The translations under genes and the position numbers were made by a program. From assembly GCA_017465055.1 (NCBI GenBank), contig JAFTWZ010000041.1:1-36413 (forward strand): a DNA stretch of 36,413 bases, written 5' to 3'. The notes beneath the pieces are model-generated. The model searched no databases and was not told the DNA's origin. It worked only from the letters and a program-made list of their open reading frames with translations. Source of the DNA: Alistipes sp. Its GTDB lineage: Bacteria > Bacteroidota > Bacteroidia > Bacteroidales > Rikenellaceae. Shown in pieces: positions 1 through 7,570 of the stretch (position 1 is its first letter; the number at the start of each line of letters is the position of its first letter).

Positions 1-2
1 GG

Positions 3-50
3 TATCGAAAGCTCTTTATAGATGAGTATTTCAAGCTCAAATACAAGTAG
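3..50 (+). CDS. Possible C-terminal end of a gene beginning outside the window
   Basis: Frame 3 of the plus strand is open from the window edge to a TAG at 48-50 and gives a 15-residue basic/aromatic tail ending in FKLKYK. A GC-rich hairpin begins two bases after the stop, which is where a gene-end terminator would be expected. The fragment is too short to assign to a family. It could equally be chance read-through. Confidence 0.3.
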   Translation, partial: YRKLFIDEYFKLKYK

Positions 51-51
51 A

Positions 52-75
52 AAATGCGGGCAAATACCCGCATTT
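52..75 (+). terminator. Hairpin terminator after the edge fragment
   Basis: Perfect 9-bp stem AAATGCGGG/CCCGCATTT with a 6-nt loop. It is A-rich on the left and T-rich on the right, so it could act in both directions. It sits right after the stop at 48-50. Confidence 0.55.
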
Positions 76-138
76 ATCTACTAATTTTGACCAATAAACA
101 AATATTGCCCCGATTTTATCTACTATTTTGACCAATAA
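73..138. repeat. Two-copy direct repeat of about 25 bp
   Basis: The block TATCTACTA(A)TTTTGACCAATAA occurs at 73-97 and again at 115-138, differing by one A. The copies lie about 41 bp apart, between the terminator at 52-75 and the lipoprotein gene end. No function can be read from the sequence; it may be the edge of a mobile element lying outside the window. Confidence 0.6.
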
Positions 139-175
139 GCCGGAAGATTTAGCTTGCGCAAGCCACACACAAACA

Positions 176-200
176 GAGCCACCCCAAAATGAGGTGGCTC
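176..200 (-). terminator. Terminator-like hairpin after the first lipoprotein gene
   Basis: Stem GAGCCACC/GGTGGCTC with an A/T-rich loop, 24 bp past the stop of the minus-strand gene ending at 224. The minus-strand tail is T/G mixed rather than a clean U tract, so termination strength is uncertain. Confidence 0.5.
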
Positions 201-223
201 CGAAAGTTAGAGGTCAAGCCCGA

Positions 224-2314
224 TTAGCGAACAACACGCTTAGGAAGCTCAATCTTGTAGCTCTTGCTCTTCTGCTCAGCGCCCTTGCTAAGTGCATAAC
301 CGCTTGAGAAAGGAGTAGCTGTTACCGAGCCAGTGATCTTATTGCCTATATCATCCTTGCAGTCGAATGTATATGTCTGAGTGCCATCACCATTAAGAGT
401 TACAGTAATAGTACCCTCGGTCAATGGCGCCATTACTCCAGTTGCGACACCACCCTCAAGTTCTGCATACCAGCTACCAGCCAAGTAACCATCATCGAAG
501 TAACCAGCCACAAAGGTGTTGATACCCATACTCTCCGCACCTGTGAACGTACCGCTATGGTCTACACAAGTAGCATAGTCAGCCAAGAGGTCGAGAACGA
601 AATATTCACCATTGCCAGACTCTGCATCCTCGAAGAGCTGGACATAGTAGTTGTCAGTATCGTAATTGTAGTACTGTCCGTAGTACTCAACTATCGCATC
701 CCAACCTGTTGCGTTGACCTCGATATCTCCTGAGGCGCCTGTTCCAGCAAGTGAGAGGCTACCCTCGTATGTAACGATATGCTTTGCACCATCGGTCAAG
801 ACAAGCTCTGCAACAATCTTGTTGTCCGATACTGTGAGCTTGCTACCCTCAGCATACAGATACCACGTTGGAACACCATCATTTGTTATGAAACCGAAGC
901 CATACTCCGCGGTGAATGTGCCCGTAGCATAGCTATTTGCGGGGTCAAATGTGTAGGTGCCATTAGGTACTGACAAATCCTCAGTCTCCACGCCAGCGTA
1001 GATATCGAAGTAGTAGTAAGTAGCACCATCAACACCGTTGTTACCTGTTACCTCTGCATCTGAGATAACGATATAGTAGTTACCATCGCCATAGTATGTA
1101 CCACCGAAGAACGTAGCTGTAAACTCTACAGTCTCACCTGGCTGTGGAGTGTCTCCACCTGTTGTGAAGTCGAAACCAGCGACTACACCTGTCCAGTCGA
1201 TATTAAGGCGCTGGCCATACTCAGATTCGATATAACCCTTGATTGTAGATGTGCCATCCTCATTATGCGCAAGCTCAATCTCTGCAGCATCAAAGTATGC
1301 ACCCTCGCCAGTCTCTACGTCAATCACGAAGTTAGACCAATCTGTGATGGTGTCAGGATATGAGTAATTGCCTGCTGAGAGGTACTTATCGTTAGGACTT
1401 ACGTTATCCTGCATATCGAGAGAGTGGTACAACTCATCGTTGATATATAGGTCAAGTTCGAAGTTACCAAGATCCCAATGTGCCTCACGGTAAGCCTCAA
1501 CCTTTACTGGTACAAATGCCTCGGGCTGTGGCTTCTCAGCTGGCTCCATAGCAAGAACAGGACCCTCATATGTGAAGTGGTAGAGATTGCCCTTATCGTC
1601 AGCAAACTCCATATCGAATGTATAGATATCACCCTCAACAGCTACCGCAACAACACCCTCAGCGAATGTATACTGCGCAGCAGGCTCCCATACAAACACC
1701 TCGCAAGCATCAACGAGGAGTGTCTCAGCCTCGCTTGTGTAGTCACCAGCCTTAAGAATAGTCTCGCCCTCAGCACCCTTAAGTACGATGCCAACCTCGA
1801 TATTCTCTGCATCATCAGCGAATGCCAATGCGAAATAGTTGTCAGAAAGTTCAACCTCATCGCTTGGGATACGCGCAGCTCCTGCCAACTCAACATCCAA
1901 TACATACTCTGGCTCTGGCTCCTCGTTCTGCTTAGCGGCCTGCTTTACTGCCACCTCGAAAGACTTATCGCTGTAGGTTACCACAACCTTAGTCTCGCGA
2001 GCATCTGCATCGTTAGCAGCAACGGTGAAAGTGATATTATCAGCAACAGTAAGGTCAGTTACCCAATCAGCCTCACAAGTAGCCTCAACCTTAGGCTCTG
2101 CGGCCTCACGAGTTACCTCCACCATCTTAGCGGTATAGGTGATTACACCCTCGCCACCTGCAGCATCGAAATTCATCTCAGCCTCAGAAGTAAGCGTAAG
2201 CTCCGCTGCATACTCCTTATCCACTGGCTTATCAACGCCCTGCTCAGGATCCTCGCACGCTACAAAAAACAACGGCATCGCCATTAGCAAACAAAGTAAA
2301 CTTCTAATTCTCAT
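224..2314 (-). CDS. BACON-domain surface lipoprotein, multi-module (696 aa)
   Basis: Start chosen at 2314 (MRIRSLLCLL), not at the longer reading frame from 2368, because it gives a proper lipoprotein signal ending in a lipobox FFVAC, with the lipidated Cys at residue 20. The residues after Cys are EDPE; acidic residues there are the known export signal for surface lipoproteins in Bacteroidetes. Domains by eye: one BACON domain (about 34-112, ending in FEVAVKQAA), two diverged beta modules (about 120-255 and 270-385), one Tyr/Gly-rich 'YYGD' module (about 400-530), and a C-terminal module (about 540-665) ending in DDIGNKITGSV. A short Lys/Arg-rich tail closes the protein. BACON domains are thought to bind glycans or mucin. 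Modules and nucleotide stretches are shared with the genes ending at 3864 and 5901. Substrate unknown. Promoter at 2381-2412. Confidence 0.88.
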   Translation of the reverse strand: MRIRSLLCLLMAMPLFFVACEDPEQGVDKPVDKEYAAELTLTSEAEMNFDAAGGEGVITYTAKMVEVTREAAEPKVEATCEADWVTDLTVADNITFTVAANDADARETKVVVTYSDKSFEVAVKQAAKQNEEPEPEYVLDVELAGAARIPSDEVELSDNYFALAFADDAENIEVGIVLKGAEGETILKAGDYTSEAETLLVDACEVFVWEPAAQYTFAEGVVAVAVEGDIYTFDMEFADDKGNLYHFTYEGPVLAMEPAEKPQPEAFVPVKVEAYREAHWDLGNFELDLYINDELYHSLDMQDNVSPNDKYLSAGNYSYPDTITDWSNFVIDVETGEGAYFDAAEIELAHNEDGTSTIKGYIESEYGQRLNIDWTGVVAGFDFTTGGDTPQPGETVEFTATFFGGTYYGDGNYYIVISDAEVTGNNGVDGATYYYFDIYAGVETEDLSVPNGTYTFDPANSYATGTFTAEYGFGFITNDGVPTWYLYAEGSKLTVSDNKIVAELVLTDGAKHIVTYEGSLSLAGTGASGDIEVNATGWDAIVEYYGQYYNYDTDNYYVQLFEDAESGNGEYFVLDLLADYATCVDHSGTFTGAESMGINTFVAGYFDDGYLAGSWYAELEGGVATGVMAPLTEGTITVTLNGDGTQTYTFDCKDDIGNKITGSVTATPFSSGYALSKGAEQKSKSYKIELPKRVVR

Positions 2315-2380
2315 AATCTTATAGGTTTTTGTTGTTAAATAATATTTATTTACGTGTTGGACACTCAATCTTTATTAATA

Positions 2381-2412
2381 CAAAATTAAATAAATCTATT
2401 TGAATATGCAAA
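2381..2412 (-). promoter_or_regulatory. Bacteroidetes-type promoter for the 696-aa lipoprotein gene
   Basis: On the minus strand TTTG (2412-2409), a 20-bp spacer and TAATTTTG (2388-2381) match the Bacteroidetes primary-sigma consensus TTTG-N19/20-TAnnTTTG. This implies a 5' leader of roughly 60 nt before the start at 2314, and separate transcription of this gene from the one upstream. Confidence 0.6.
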
Positions 2413-2538
2413 TATTTTCGTCATTTTTATCAATATGGATAATCAGCCATTTACACCTCATCGGGGTATAACTACCGCCATCAAGTGCAATTTCTGGGAC
2501 TCGCAGCCTGCGAATCGCGTAATGTCGTAGGGAACATA

Positions 2539-3567
2539 TTACTCCTCTTCGGCAGCTTCGTAGATGGTCGCTGTGCCCTCAAACGTAATGGTATGCTTCA
2601 CATCGTCAAACCACACCGCGGCGGTTATACCCTCTTCGGTCACCGTAAGTTCGCCACTTGTTGGATAGACACTCTCGGCATAACCAGTGGCGTCGTCGTT
2701 AATGACGTAGTATTTGGTATAGTAGGCGCTTATAGTACCTGCGGCGAGCGTGTTGTTATCGTCCCACTCATACGATCCGTAAGGTAGCACCATATCGCCA
2801 ACTTGCTCGGTGTACAGGTCGAAGGCGTAGTACGATCCCCCTGCTTGCTCAAAGCCATACTCATCGAGGCCCTTATCACTTAAATATAGGTAGAAGTTAT
2901 CGGCCTGGTCAGGCGTAAACCTATCGCCATAATATATGGCATAGGCGCTGGTGGCCTTTAAATCTCGGCTATCCATAGGTTTGGGAGCTACATTTGCTAT
3001 GATATGGTCGCCCTTGAAGGTCACGATATGTGTTTTACCCTCGACCACAGCAGTAAGAGTAGTAAGCTCCTCGGTAACTACAAGAGTACCCGACTCAAAG
3101 AGTATCTTGGGATTTACCTCCGTATCGCTCGTTGTGACATACTCCGAGTAGTCGGCCGAAAAGGTCCACTCGGCATAGCTATTCTCGGCGTCGTAGTGGT
3201 ACTCGCCCACAGGTAGCGGCATATACTCCTGCCACTGGCCCTCGTACTTCGGAGCGTAGAGGTCTAAGCGGTAGTATGTCGAGTTGGGCTTGACATACCC
3301 GTTGTCATCGAAGCCGTTATCCGACATCGAGATAAAATAGTTATCCACGCCTGGCGAATATTGGTCGCCATAGTATGCCCCACTCGAGTAGTTAGCCTCA
3401 AAACGTATTGCCTCTGGGTCGGGGTCGGGATCGGGGTCGGGGTTAGGGTCGGGGTTAGGGTTAGGCTCAGGAATTTGTGTGTTGTTGTCCTCAATTTGTT
3501 GTGGTTCGCACGATGCCACTGTTAGCGATAACGCCAACAACATAAGTAGCAAATGTTTAACATTCAT
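2539..3567 (-). CDS. Lipoprotein with Asn/Asp-Pro repeat linker and two YYGD modules (342 aa)
   Basis: The signal peptide MNVKHLLLMLLALSL ends in VASC (Cys20), followed by EPQ. There is no BACON domain. Instead a proline-rich linker of alternating NP and DP (about residues 33-52) joins the anchor to two tandem copies of the ~130-residue 'YYGD' module (about 54-190 and 204-338). Both share YYGD..(S/T)P, a LSD/MSD.G(F/L)D motif, an aromatic YY.(L/F)DLY strand, a P.G.Y turn and a closing H.(V/I)TF.G strand. These motifs recur in the three neighbouring lipoproteins. The linker is encoded by a hexanucleotide tandem repeat (3414-3470). Function unknown; an extracellular adhesin or ligand-binding protein is an inference from anchor and architecture only. 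Confidence 0.85.
   Translation of the reverse strand: MNVKHLLLMLLALSLTVASCEPQQIEDNNTQIPEPNPNPDPNPDPDPDPDPEAIRFEANYSSGAYYGDQYSPGVDNYFISMSDNGFDDNGYVKPNSTYYRLDLYAPKYEGQWQEYMPLPVGEYHYDAENSYAEWTFSADYSEYVTTSDTEVNPKILFESGTLVVTEELTTLTAVVEGKTHIVTFKGDHIIANVAPKPMDSRDLKATSAYAIYYGDRFTPDQADNFYLYLSDKGLDEYGFEQAGGSYYAFDLYTEQVGDMVLPYGSYEWDDNNTLAAGTISAYYTKYYVINDDATGYAESVYPTSGELTVTEEGITAAVWFDDVKHTITFEGTATIYEAAEEE
3414..3470 (-). repeat. In-frame hexanucleotide tandem repeat (GGGTCG/GGGTTA)
   Basis: About nine hexamers of GGGTCG, GGATCG or GGGTTA type lie in tandem on the plus strand. Read on the minus strand they encode the alternating Asp-Pro/Asn-Pro linker of the 342-aa lipoprotein. A 6-bp unit changes linker length by two residues at a time without shifting the frame. 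Confidence 0.85.
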
Positions 3568-3617
3568 AATTGTTTGTTTTATTGTTTATAATTCGCGGTG
3601 CGGGGGACAACCGAATA

Positions 3618-3625
3618 CAAAGATA
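3618..3625 (-). promoter_or_regulatory. Possible -7 box for the 342-aa lipoprotein gene
   Basis: TATCTTTG on the minus strand matches TAnnTTTG, 51 bp upstream of the start at 3567. No convincing TTTG is seen at the usual -33 distance, so this is a partial match. Confidence 0.4.
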
Positions 3626-3740
3626 AATAAAATTGAGAAATAATATCACTTGATATGTCAAGATTTTATAATAGTATTCTGTAGTAAACGCGTCATTATG
3701 ACGCCCCAAAGAGGAAAAAGCTAATGTAAAAGGGTAATTG

Positions 3741-3762
3741 AGCGACAACGCTTTAACCGCGC
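3741..3762. repeat. 22-bp dispersed repeat, copy 1
   Basis: The 22 bp from 3741 to 3762 (AGCGACAACGC then TTTAACCGCGC) recur exactly, inverted, at 35884-35905. Both copies lie in intergenic DNA. Confidence 0.75.
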
Positions 3763-3806
3763 AGGCTCTCCCACTTCATTTGCGCCTCTTTAGTTCACGT
3801 TAGCCA

Positions 3807-3840
3807 ACAAACAAAAGCGCCACCCCGAAGGATGGCGCCA
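3807..3840 (-). terminator. Rho-independent terminator of the 645-aa lipoprotein gene
   Basis: On the minus strand a GGCGCCATCC / GGGTGGCGC stem closed by a TTCG tetraloop is followed by TTTTGTTTG. It begins about 25 bp past the stop codon of the gene ending at 3864. Its strength suggests that the 342-aa gene downstream is transcribed separately. Confidence 0.85.
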
Positions 3841-3863
3841 GCAGCGTAAAACCGCTGTAAATA

Positions 3864-5801
3864 TTAGCGAATAGAGAGGGTTGCGCTCTTAGCCGCAGCC
3901 TTACTCATAGGCTCAATCTTGGTCTTCTCAATCGATACACTCTTGTTAGAGCTCTTCTTAACAGACTTCTTGGTAGCCTTTGTTGCCGAGAGAGCCATTG
4001 CCGAGTAGTCGATAGGATTAGCTACAACAGTACCTGTAATCTTGTGGCCAGCATCGTCTACGCAGTCAAATGTGATGGTGTAGACGTCACCAGCACACTC
4101 AATCTTAATCTCGCCACCAGCGATAGGTGCCAAAGCGGTAATCTCTACGCCCTCAACCATCTCGGTGTACCAAACGCCATACATATCCTCGCCATCGACG
4201 TAGCCTGGGAAGTAGGTATTCTGCTCGTATGTCCAGTCGCCATTATCTGCAACGTATGTACCTGCGATATCGTCAGCATATGGGTCGCTGAGGAAGTCGA
4301 GCATAATGAATGCGCCATCCATAGTCTCAGTGTCCTCGTAGATGTAGAGCATCCAGTTGTCGGTATCGGCGCTGAAGTAGTCACCGTAGTACTCCAAAGC
4401 GTATGATGCATTGGTAATGTTAAGCTCCACGTCGCTGGTGAGTGTCGAATAGCTCTCACCTGGTGTTGGGTCTTCTGGATCCTCGGGGTCTACTGGCTGG
4501 TCGGGATCCTCCTCTGGTGTACGACCATCGTAGATGGTGATGTCGCCCTCGAACTCGATAGTGTGGGTAGCACCAGCGATAACCACCTCTGCAGTAATCT
4601 TGTTACCTGCCTTAACAAGCTTACCTGCTGAGTAGTATGAGGTTGCTGTGTAATCCTCGCCATACTCGTCAATAGCGAAGTACAGAGAGTACTCGTTGGT
4701 AAATGTACCCGCAGCGTAAGAGTCGGTCAAGTCGAACTCGTAAGTGCCATCGGGCAATTCGATGCCATTAGCTGTGTCAATAATTTCGCTATAGATATCG
4801 AAGCGGTAGTAGTGACCATTTGCCATAGGATAACCCTCTGAATCGAAACCGAGGTCTGATAGGAAGAAGAAGAAGTTATCAGCCGTGCCTGGAGTGTACT
4901 CATCGCCATAATAGGTGGCGTTTGCGTAGCTTGCAGTAAACTCAACAGGCTCAGCCTCTGCGGTGTAATCTACCCACTCGCCCTTACCCTCGTAGGTTAC
5001 GGTGTGCTCCTTGCCGTCGATTGTTGCTGTAAGCGTTACGCCTGTCTCAGTGACAACCAATGTAGCTGCCGAAAATGGTGCGCCAGTCTCACCAGTAGTG
5101 CAGTAGCCATTCTCATCGAATACGATGTATGATGAGTAGTAGTTACCAATGGTCCACTCTGCCATAGTATCGTTGGCATCGAAGTTGTAAGTGCCCACTG
5201 GGAGCGACAACTCACCCTCGCCCTCGAACAATGGGCCATAGAGGTCTACGCGGTAGTATGTACCACCAGCATATGCGCTACCAGACTCATCGATACCAAG
5301 GTCTGAGAGATAGAAGAAGTAGTTGCCTACGCCTGGAGAGTACTCTTCACCGTAGTAGTCACCCTGGAGGTATGTTGCAGCGAACTTAACACCATCCTCT
5401 GGTTCTGGCTCTGGCTCCTCGCCCTGCTCCTTAGCAGCCTGCTTAACGACAACATCGAAACTCTTGTCAACATATGTTACGTTAATCTTGGTCTGGCGAG
5501 CCTCTGCCTCGTTAGCCGTAACGTTGAATGTGATATTCTCGGCTACGCCATTGATGGTTACCCAGTCAGCCTCGCAAGTAGCCTCTACCATTGGTATGTA
5601 GTCGCGAGTTACCTCAACTATCTCGGCGGTATAGGTAATTGTACCCTCGCCACCCTCAGCAGGGAACTCCATAGTAGCCTTGGATGTAAGGGTCAATTCA
5701 GCAGCATACTCCTTCTCAGGCTCTGGCTGAGGAGCTGGCTCTGGCTCACACGCTGCAAATACCATTGGCAGCGCAAGCAATAGATAGAATAGTTTTTTCA
5801 T
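3864..5801 (-). CDS. BACON-domain surface lipoprotein with two YYGD modules (645 aa)
   Basis: The signal MKKLFYLLLALPMVFAAC gives a lipobox with Cys18, then a Glu/Pro-rich segment (EPEPAPQPEPEKEY). Order by eye: BACON domain (about 33-115, ending FDVVVKQAAKEQ), YYGD module 1 (about 130-265), YYGD module 2 (about 270-415), a D/P/E-rich linker, and the C-terminal module (about 440-580) ending in DDAGHKITGTV. A Lys/Ser-rich tail of about 50 residues follows and is unusual for an extracellular lipoprotein. The BACON coding stretch is closely similar in nucleotide sequence to the ones in the genes at 224-2314 and 5901-7538, pointing to recent duplication or gene conversion. The TTCG terminator at 3807-3840 follows. 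Function beyond surface glycan or ligand binding is unknown. Confidence 0.87.
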   Translation of the reverse strand: MKKLFYLLLALPMVFAACEPEPAPQPEPEKEYAAELTLTSKATMEFPAEGGEGTITYTAEIVEVTRDYIPMVEATCEADWVTINGVAENITFNVTANEAEARQTKINVTYVDKSFDVVVKQAAKEQGEEPEPEPEDGVKFAATYLQGDYYGEEYSPGVGNYFFYLSDLGIDESGSAYAGGTYYRVDLYGPLFEGEGELSLPVGTYNFDANDTMAEWTIGNYYSSYIVFDENGYCTTGETGAPFSAATLVVTETGVTLTATIDGKEHTVTYEGKGEWVDYTAEAEPVEFTASYANATYYGDEYTPGTADNFFFFLSDLGFDSEGYPMANGHYYRFDIYSEIIDTANGIELPDGTYEFDLTDSYAAGTFTNEYSLYFAIDEYGEDYTATSYYSAGKLVKAGNKITAEVVIAGATHTIEFEGDITIYDGRTPEEDPDQPVDPEDPEDPTPGESYSTLTSDVELNITNASYALEYYGDYFSADTDNWMLYIYEDTETMDGAFIMLDFLSDPYADDIAGTYVADNGDWTYEQNTYFPGYVDGEDMYGVWYTEMVEGVEITALAPIAGGEIKIECAGDVYTITFDCVDDAGHKITGTVVANPIDYSAMALSATKATKKSVKKSSNKSVSIEKTKIEPMSKAAAKSATLSIR

Positions 5802-5838
5802 AAGCTTAAATATTTAGTTGTATTGTCAATTGTTTTCA

Positions 5839-5846
5839 CAAATATA
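5839..5846 (-). promoter_or_regulatory. Possible -7 box for the 645-aa lipoprotein gene
   Basis: TATATTTG on the minus strand matches TAnnTTTG and is 38 bp upstream of the start at 5801. The -33 element is not clear. The 99-bp gap from the upstream gene leaves room for a separate promoter. Confidence 0.4.
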
Positions 5847-5866
5847 CGAAATAAATCTTAATTTGC

Positions 5867-5903
5867 TAATTACTCATTACTAATTACTCATTACTAATTA
5901 TTA
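5867..5903. repeat. 14-bp tandem repeat (TAATTACTCATTAC)
   Basis: Two full copies plus a partial third run up to the stop codon of the 545-aa lipoprotein. A related ATTACTCACTAC-type sequence lies on the opposite strand near 24519-24541. It is short, AT-rich and intergenic. Confidence 0.7.
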
Positions 5904-7538
5904 CTGCAGTGGCTGTGGCGCTCCCGTCCAGCTACCTGTTATGGTATTGCCCTTGTCGTCCGTAACCGTAAAATCGACCTTTATATTACCACCTCCAGCA
6001 TTCGATATGCATAGGTCACCTCCAGCAAATGGTGCCATCGTCACGCCATCGTCGGTGTAGTACCACGAGCCACGCATATAGCCTGCCGAGCCTGAGCCAT
6101 CATCCTCAATGTAACCCTTGAAGAAGCTCGAGGCTCTATTCTCGTCACCTACGGTGTAGTTGCCAAACATAGCCGATGAGCTCTGACTCATAATATCGAA
6201 CTGGACGTGATCACCCTCGTAGTCGTTAGGCCAGATGGCAAAGGTCCAGTTATTAAGCCCCGTAGCGTAGTAGTCGCCATAGTTGGCATAGATAAGCATA
6301 TGGTCATCCAAAACCACGGTGTAGTCCTCGGTAAGTGTCGAGAGCGCATCTTCGGGAATCAAGTCCTCGCCACCGCCTACATCCTCACCCGTAGCCGAGC
6401 GCTTGTCACGCACAAGCGTAGCGCCCTTGTATGTCACCACATGCTCCTTACCCTCGACAGTCACCTTAAGCACGGCTCCCAACTCGTCGACAACCAGCTC
6501 GCCAGCCTCAAACTGCTTCTCTACTACGAAGTTACCCTCGGCGTCCGAGCCAAGCATCTTAGAGTAGGCTACCGAGAAAGTGCCATGCGCAAATGTATTG
6601 TTAAGATCGAGCGTATATGTGCCATAGGGCAATTGTAGGTACTCGACCTCCGAGCCACTGTAGTAGTCCGAGTAGAGGTCCAAGCGGTAGTATGTCGAGT
6701 TGGGTAGCGCATAGCCACTCTCCTGGAAACCATTATCCGAGAGGTGGAGGTAGTAGTTACCTATGCCGGGGCTATAGTAGTCGCCGTAGTACTCGCCATC
6801 GAAGTAGTTGGCCGTAAACTGCACACCCTGCTCTGGCTCTTCGACAGGCTCCTTAGCTGCCTGCTTAACAGCAACCTCAAACGACTTATCCCACCAGGTT
6901 ACAACTATCTTAGTCTCACGTGCCTCACCATCGTTAGCCGTAACGATGAATGTGATATCCTCGGCCACAGCAAGGTCGGTTACCCAGCCAGCCTCGCAAG
7001 TAGCCTTAACTACCGCAGGCTCACGAGTTACCTCGACCATCTCGGCGGTATAGGTAATTGTACCTTCGCCACCCTCGGACGTAAACTCCATAGTCTGCGC
7101 CGACGTAAGGGTCAGCACTGGCTCGGGCTGTGGCTGTGGCTCTTCGCCCTGCTCCTTAGCTGCCTGCTTAACTACTACCTCGAACGACTTATCGACATAC
7201 TTAACGACAATCTTAGCCTCGCGCGCCTCGCCATCGTTGGCCGAAACCGCAAAACTACACCTCTCAAAATCTGCGCTCTGGAGCGTTATCCACTCGGCAT
7301 TGCACTCAGCCTCGGGTGCTGGGGTATCCTCGGTGCGTGTCACCTCGACCATTGTGGCAGTATAGGTGATAGTACCCTCTCCACCATCGGCCGTAAACTC
7401 CATAGTAGCCTCCGACTGTAGCGTCAGCTGTGCCGCATACTCCCTCTTAGGCTCATCAACGCCCTGCTCGGGCTCCTCACACGCTGCAAGTGCCAATGAC
7501 ATTACAAGCAGCAGATAAAACATACTCTTAATTCTCAT
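5901..7538 (-). CDS. Lipoprotein with two BACON domains (545 aa)
   Basis: Start placed at 7538 (MRIKSMFYLLL), matching the MRIRS start of its paralogue at 2314; an in-frame ATG two codons earlier (7544) is possible. The lipobox ends LALAAC, followed by EEPEQGVDEP, nearly the same as CEDPEQGVDKP in the 696-aa paralogue. Two BACON domains stand in tandem (about 33-115 and 128-205), each closing with F.V.VKQAAKE, then one YYGD module (about 215-350) and a C-terminal module (about 375-540) ending DDKGNTITGSW. The gene is the last of a likely three-gene operon with the Fn3-like lipoprotein and the glycosyltransferase, 26-32 bp after the latter's stop. The ligand is unknown; BACON domains are associated with carbohydrate or mucin binding. 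Confidence 0.87.
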   Translation of the reverse strand: MRIKSMFYLLLVMSLALAACEEPEQGVDEPKREYAAQLTLQSEATMEFTADGGEGTITYTATMVEVTRTEDTPAPEAECNAEWITLQSADFERCSFAVSANDGEAREAKIVVKYVDKSFEVVVKQAAKEQGEEPQPQPEPVLTLTSAQTMEFTSEGGEGTITYTAEMVEVTREPAVVKATCEAGWVTDLAVAEDITFIVTANDGEARETKIVVTWWDKSFEVAVKQAAKEPVEEPEQGVQFTANYFDGEYYGDYYSPGIGNYYLHLSDNGFQESGYALPNSTYYRLDLYSDYYSGSEVEYLQLPYGTYTLDLNNTFAHGTFSVAYSKMLGSDAEGNFVVEKQFEAGELVVDELGAVLKVTVEGKEHVVTYKGATLVRDKRSATGEDVGGGEDLIPEDALSTLTEDYTVVLDDHMLIYANYGDYYATGLNNWTFAIWPNDYEGDHVQFDIMSQSSSAMFGNYTVGDENRASSFFKGYIEDDGSGSAGYMRGSWYYTDDGVTMAPFAGGDLCISNAGGGNIKVDFTVTDDKGNTITGSWTGAPQPLQ

Positions 7539-7570
7539 AATCACTATTTAGTTTATCTCTTAGACTTCGT

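Noticed and set aside
1478-2287. Long plus-strand open frame (269 codons) opposite the first lipoprotein
   Set aside because: Antisense shadow of a clear lipoprotein gene; such frames recur opposite the other acidic repeat proteins too (for example 6744-7421).
2430-2538. Terminator after the 342-aa lipoprotein gene
   Set aside because: Only short stems (TCGCAG/CTGCGA near 2500) without a U tract are visible; too weak to call.
3414-3470. Telomere-like TTAGGG repeat
   Set aside because: The resemblance is a by-product of codons for an Asp/Asn-Pro linker; it lies inside a gene on a bacterial chromosome.
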